A stretch of DNA of 13,924 nucleotides. It comes from CAJQQY01 sp964352225. GTDB taxonomy: Bacteria > Bacteroidota > Bacteroidia > Chitinophagales > Saprospiraceae. Position 1 is the stretch's first letter. Every line of letters begins with the position of its first letter. Below, one piece after another: positions 13,318 to 13,924 of the stretch. The notes under the pieces were generated by a model. That model saw nothing but the letters and a program-made list of their open reading frames with translations. It was not told where the DNA came from and made no database searches. The translations under genes and the position numbers were made by a program. The stretch is from the NCBI GenBank assembly GCA_964352225.1, contig CAYGRM010000165.1, forward strand, positions 1 through 13,924. Direction: 5' to 3'.

Positions 13318-13779
13318 ATGATAGATAAATTAAAAGAAACCTTCAATCAAGCGTCCGAAATTTTTAAAGAACAAACTTCAAACATTGGTGACGCCATCAA
13401 GGAAGGTTCTTCCACTTTTAGTGAAGCCGCCAAGGAAAAGTCCCAAAAGTTGATTGATGATTGGTTGATGGTTTTTCGGAGATTAGAAGAGTATGGATTT
13501 AAGATTACTAGTTTCGGTTTGGGAGTCGCAATTTCGCCTTCCTTGGAAGTAGAATTAGAAGCATCAGCAGAAAAATTTAGTCTAGAACGAATCAAAGAAT
13601 TATTGGAAGAAAATAAGGATAGTACTTCTTTGAGTTCTGTTTTGAAAACCATCAAAATGACTTACGAAACTCATGGAAAAATCAGTAGCCAGAAATATGA
13701 AGTGGTTTTGGTAAAAGTGTTAGTAAAAATTACTCCTGAAATTAAGGTTGTACTGGGTGAACCAAAATTACATTTGTGA
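13318..13779 (+). CDS. Uncharacterised cytoplasmic helical protein (153 aa)
   Basis: The N-terminal third is an amphipathic, charged helix (KLKETFNQASEIFKEQTSNI then GDAIKEGSSTFSEAAKEK), resembling stress-type YtxH/apolipoprotein-like repeats, with no signal peptide. From about residue 55 it becomes a globular alpha/beta part: FRRLEEYGFKITSFGLGVAI, then SPSLEVELEASAEKFSLERI, a helix ending KTIKMTYETHGKI, and a final pair of strands VVLVKVLVKITPEIKVVLGE. There are no cysteines, no catalytic motif and no membrane segment. I do not recognise the family. The gene is divergent from the acyl-CoA ligase across a 291-base gap. An AACCTTTG box about 140 bases upstream is one mismatch from the -7 consensus. 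A minus-strand frame lies fully inside it and is a shadow. Confidence 0.7.
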   Translation: MIDKLKETFNQASEIFKEQTSNIGDAIKEGSSTFSEAAKEKSQKLIDDWLMVFRRLEEYGFKITSFGLGVAISPSLEVELEASAEKFSLERIKELLEENKDSTSLSSVLKTIKMTYETHGKISSQKYEVVLVKVLVKITPEIKVVLGEPKLHL

Positions 13780-13819
13780 AGGATTAATGCCATCTAAGTG
13801 CCGACTCACAAATATCTAT

Positions 13820-13841
13820 AAGAAATTTTAGTTTCTTTTTT
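13820..13841 (+). terminator. Weak AT-rich hairpin after the 13318 gene
   Basis: AAGAAA (13820-13825) pairs with TTTCTT (13832-13837) around TTTTAG and is followed by T residues. The stem is short and AT-only, so it is a weak terminator at best. Confidence 0.3.
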
Positions 13842-13914
13842 CCTCTGATTTCGTTAAAAATACTCGTCGTAACGTAGGCTATGACTGCGCTTTTTGCCTC
13901 ATCAGAGAAAAAAA
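13835..13914. repeat. Inverted repeat with structured centre at the window edge
   Basis: TTTTTTCCTCTGAT is matched by ATCAGAGAAAAAAA about 50 bases later, with a near-perfect arm pair. Between them CGTTA...TAACG forms an inner pair, and the centre (CGTAACGTAGGCTATGACTG) is GC-richer than its surroundings. A plus-strand frame (13832-13924, no start codon) stays open to the window end and contains VKNTRRNVGYDCAFC. It may be a repeat element that happens to be open. Confidence 0.45.
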
Positions 13915-13924
13915 TAATTCTAAA

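Noticed and set aside
13347..13655. Minus-strand open frame of 102 codons
   Set aside because: It lies wholly inside the 13318 gene in antisense, with no recognisable domain or signal. The plus-strand frame is the better protein.

Overview
The window looks like a chromosomal piece of an AT-rich member of the Bacteroidota. The supporting signs are exported proteins that begin MKN/MKK and end their signal peptides in ...AQ, several short lipoproteins with an SC lipobox, little Shine-Dalgarno sequence, and promoter -7 boxes of the TAnnTTTG type, the clearest at 2754-2761. I cannot fix the genus. No rRNA, tRNA, CRISPR array or intact insertion sequence is visible.

Layout. 1-985 is a decayed, very AT-rich stretch. 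It holds the frameshifted tail of an alpha/beta-hydrolase gene (281-525, minus) and palindromic, IS-end-like debris. 986-2670 (plus) encodes three exported proteins: a 233-residue secreted protein, a 70-residue coiled-coil lipoprotein and a 174-residue Lys/Glu-rich secreted protein. 2819-4107 (plus) holds two housekeeping genes, a YebC/YeeN-type translation or transcription factor and a cytoplasmic cyclophilin. 4169-4944 (minus) is a two-gene operon of small lipoproteins. Each reduces to the C-terminal OB domain of NlpE, and each keeps that domain's cysteine pair. 5032-5943 (plus) is an EamA/DMT transporter. 6217-7698 (minus) is a Mg-chelatase/MoxR-like AAA+ ATPase without its usual VWA partner next to it. 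8072-9094 (minus) is a luciferase-like flavin monooxygenase. 9165-10705 (minus) holds a four-helix membrane protein, a broken Crp/Fnr regulator and a zinc-ribbon membrane protein. 10839-11279 (minus) is a small acidic orphan. 11479-13026 (minus) is an acyl-CoA ligase, and 13318-13779 (plus) is an uncharacterised helical protein.

The content is a mix of unrelated housekeeping and orphan genes, not one pathway. The functional groupings I can support are the NlpE-like lipoprotein pair, the adjacent lipoprotein/secreted coiled-coil pair, and possibly the membrane protein at 9165 with the ruined Crp/Fnr gene upstream. Convergent gene pairs are separated by strong two-way hairpin terminators (4129-4165, 6121-6188). 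Several other gaps hold long imperfect inverted repeats of unrelated sequence (5947-6110, 7937-8021, 11370-11474, 13228-13282, 13835-13914), which look like small interspersed repeat elements.

I found no convincing new defence or biosynthetic system. The most informative points are the NlpE OB-domain lipoprotein pair, the single-base frameshift in the Crp/Fnr gene and the family of intergenic palindromes.
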